Part shown: piece by piece, positions 6,424 through 7,293 of the stretch | How the letters are laid out: each line of letters opens with the position of its first letter | Numbering within the stretch: the first letter of the stretch is position 1 | Assembly: GCA_016795125.1 (NCBI GenBank) | Contig: JAEUIG010000701.1 | Coordinates: 1 to 7,293 of the forward strand | Length of the DNA: 7,293 bases | Direction: 5' to 3' | Origin: Planctomycetaceae bacterium | Lineage (GTDB): Bacteria; Planctomycetota; Planctomycetia; Planctomycetales; Planctomycetaceae | Notes under the pieces: generated by a model | Database searches by the model: none | The model's input: the letters and a program-made list of their open reading frames with translations, nothing else | Told to the model about the DNA's origin: nothing | Translations under genes and position numbers: made by a program

Positions 6424-6479
6424 CCTGAGGCGCTATTGTCGTTTGTGCCGATGGCAATAGACAAGCGCAACTCCTCAGG
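6424..6479. repeat. Long imperfect palindrome upstream of the receiver-HATPase gene
   Basis: All 15 bases of the left arm (6424-6438) pair with the right arm in three blocks: CCTGAG with CTCAGG (6474-6479), GCGC with GCGC (6465-6468), and TATTG with CAATA (6455-6459). Two 5-nt bulges fall on the right arm, and the loop is 16 nt. It lies 26-81 bp before the start codon at 6398 and could be an operator or a leader RNA hairpin. Confidence 0.5.
6435..6464 (-). promoter_or_regulatory. Candidate promoter of the receiver-HATPase gene
   Basis: On the minus strand, TTGTCT (6464-6459, 4/6 to TTGACA) and GACAAT (6440-6435, 4/6 to TATAAT) are 18 nt apart. This predicts a transcript start near 6428 and a leader of about 30 nt carrying the AGGAGG. 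It sits wholly inside the palindrome at 6424-6479. The match is modest. Confidence 0.3.
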
Positions 6480-6543
6480 GGCGCCGTTTCCGGGAAGGGC
6501 GTCGGTCCGGCCGCGGCACGGTTCCCGCCGCACAACAGCGCAA

Positions 6544-6558
6544 GGCGATCGAATCGCC
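6544..6558. repeat. 15-bp palindrome in the divergent promoter region
   Basis: GGCGAT and ATCGCC are exact reverse complements around CGA. The size and symmetry fit a dimeric regulator site, and the position between two divergent genes is suitable, but a single copy proves nothing. Confidence 0.3.
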
Positions 6559-6734
6559 AGATCAGGATTAACCCGGCGGAGACGACCGCAGGCCGGTCTG
6601 TTCCGACTGTTCCCGGAAGATCGGTGGAGTGCCTGATTTCGCCGGGCGAACCGGCCTTTCAACTTGCATGGCGGCGGAAAACAGACGATGTTCACCAGGA
6701 TTGGCGACGCAATCTGACGAGGGCGGGGTTGAGG

Positions 6735-7293
6735 ATGTCTCCCGGAGACCGGCGGTCATCGACGATCGGCTGGCTGGGGGCGGCGGCGATGGCTGCATGC
6801 TTCTGGGCCTGCATCGGCACGCTTGCCGCTGCGCCCGCCGTTGACGCAGTCGCACCGGTCGTTGAACCCGCACCGGAACGGAATGCGGCGGCCGAACTCG
6901 AGAACAGCCGCGTCGGGCAGCTCATCGAGCGCTTCACGTACGTGGCGATCATCGGCGTCCTGCTGCTGTGCGGACTGGGCGTGCCGCTCCCCGAGGAGGT
7001 GCCGATTCTCACCTCTGCCATCCTGTCGCAATCCGGACACCTGCAGCCCTGGTGGGCACTGGGCGCCTGCATGTTCGGCGTGATGATCGGCGACTCGGTC
7101 ATGTTCTTTCTCGGCCGCCGCTGGGGGAACCACCTGCTCGATCACAGGCTGTCGCGCAAGCTGCTGACGGTCGAACGGCAGCAGGCGATTGCCCGCTACT
7201 ACGAGAAGTACGGGGCACGGATTATTTTCGGAGCGCGATTCCTGCCGGGAATTCGCGCGGCGCTGTTTCTGTCGGCCGGGACGATGCGCGTCT
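6735..7293 (+). CDS. DedA-family membrane protein (N-terminal part, runs off right edge)
   Basis: The frame is open from the ATG at 6735 to the window end, giving 186 residues. DedA (VTT/SNARE-associated domain) proteins are inner-membrane proteins, and several move the undecaprenyl-phosphate carrier lipid back across the membrane or support envelope homeostasis. Family blocks seen: PLPEEVPILTSAIL (84-97, with the Glu of the re-entrant segment), GVMIGDSVMFFLGRRWG (115-131, with the conserved Gly-Asp), and YEKYGARIIFGARFLPGIRA (156-175, with the conserved F/L-P-G-x-R). Membrane segments lie at about 68-82 and 105-125. Before the domain is an extra N-terminus: an Arg-containing hydrophobic stretch (10-33, like a signal peptide or extra helix) and a Pro/Ala-rich linker (34-55), so the Pro-rich Glu motif starts near residue 84, later than is usual. 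GAGG touches the ATG; a TTG at 6729 with GAGGG at better spacing is an alternative start. Confidence 0.85.
   Translation, partial: MSPGDRRSSTIGWLGAAAMAACFWACIGTLAAAPAVDAVAPVVEPAPERNAAAELENSRVGQLIERFTYVAIIGVLLLCGLGVPLPEEVPILTSAILSQSGHLQPWWALGACMFGVMIGDSVMFFLGRRWGNHLLDHRLSRKLLTVERQQAIARYYEKYGARIIFGARFLPGIRAALFLSAGTMRV

Larger units (their letters stand above)
6399..6734. other. 336-bp divergent intergenic region
   Basis: It separates the leftward receiver-HATPase gene from the rightward DedA gene and must hold both promoters. It contains an imperfect palindrome with a candidate leftward promoter (6424-6479), a 6-bp palindrome (6544-6558), and a distant inverted repeat AGGCCGGT / ACCGGCCT (arms near 6590 and 6650). 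No protein-coding frame inside it looks real. No good rightward promoter was found. Confidence 0.55.

Noticed and set aside
4476..6428. 650-codon open frame on the plus strand
   Set aside because: It is antisense to the peptidase and receiver-HATPase genes, has no recognisable motif, is rich in Arg/Ala/Gly from GC-rich antisense codons, and spans two real genes.
6641..6660. GCCGG-GCGAA-CCGGC stem followed by CTTTC as a terminator
   Set aside because: The stem is only 5 bp, the T run is short and interrupted, and there is no upstream plus-strand gene to terminate.
1..7293. tRNA/rRNA genes, CRISPR arrays, insertion sequences, integrase or phage genes
   Set aside because: I looked for repeated spacer units, terminal inverted repeats with transposase motifs, and cloverleaf-like or rRNA-like sequence, and saw none.

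Overview
This GC-rich window looks like chromosomal DNA of a Planctomycetota bacterium (Planctomycetaceae-like). I infer this from the style of the proteins: a Gly/Pro/Tyr-rich outer-membrane barrel protein, a response regulator fused to an RsbW-type ATPase, and a secreted HExxH protein with an Ala/Pro-rich tail. No database search was possible. I see no phage, transposon, CRISPR, tRNA or rRNA signal.

Layout. (1) 1-850, minus: the N-terminal 283 residues of a secreted outer-membrane barrel-like protein, starting at GTG and running off the left edge. (2) 1080-3097, plus: queG (epoxyqueuosine reductase, last step of queuosine synthesis) followed after 68 bp by dapB (dihydrodipicolinate reductase, DAP/lysine pathway), probably one transcript. 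(3) 3126-5026, minus: tsaE (ATPase for tRNA t6A synthesis), convergent with dapB, and upstream of it a secreted putative zinc metallopeptidase. (4) 5027-5438: 412 bp without a convincing gene but with strong hairpins. (5) 5439-6398, minus: receiver domain fused to an RsbW/SpoIIAB-like HATPase, with a perfect AGGAGG ribosome binding site. (6) 6399-6734: divergent intergenic region with an imperfect palindrome over a candidate promoter and a second short palindrome. (7) 6735 to the right edge, plus: the N-terminal part of a DedA-family membrane protein with an unusual N-terminal extension.

How they fit together: queG and tsaE both serve tRNA modification, dapB serves amino-acid and peptidoglycan-precursor synthesis, and DedA, the barrel protein and the peptidase act at the envelope. 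These look like separate housekeeping and envelope genes, not one dedicated system. The most notable item is the receiver-HATPase fusion, a probable phosphorylation-controlled partner-switching regulator, with a palindrome over its candidate promoter. I found no convincing undescribed multi-gene system.
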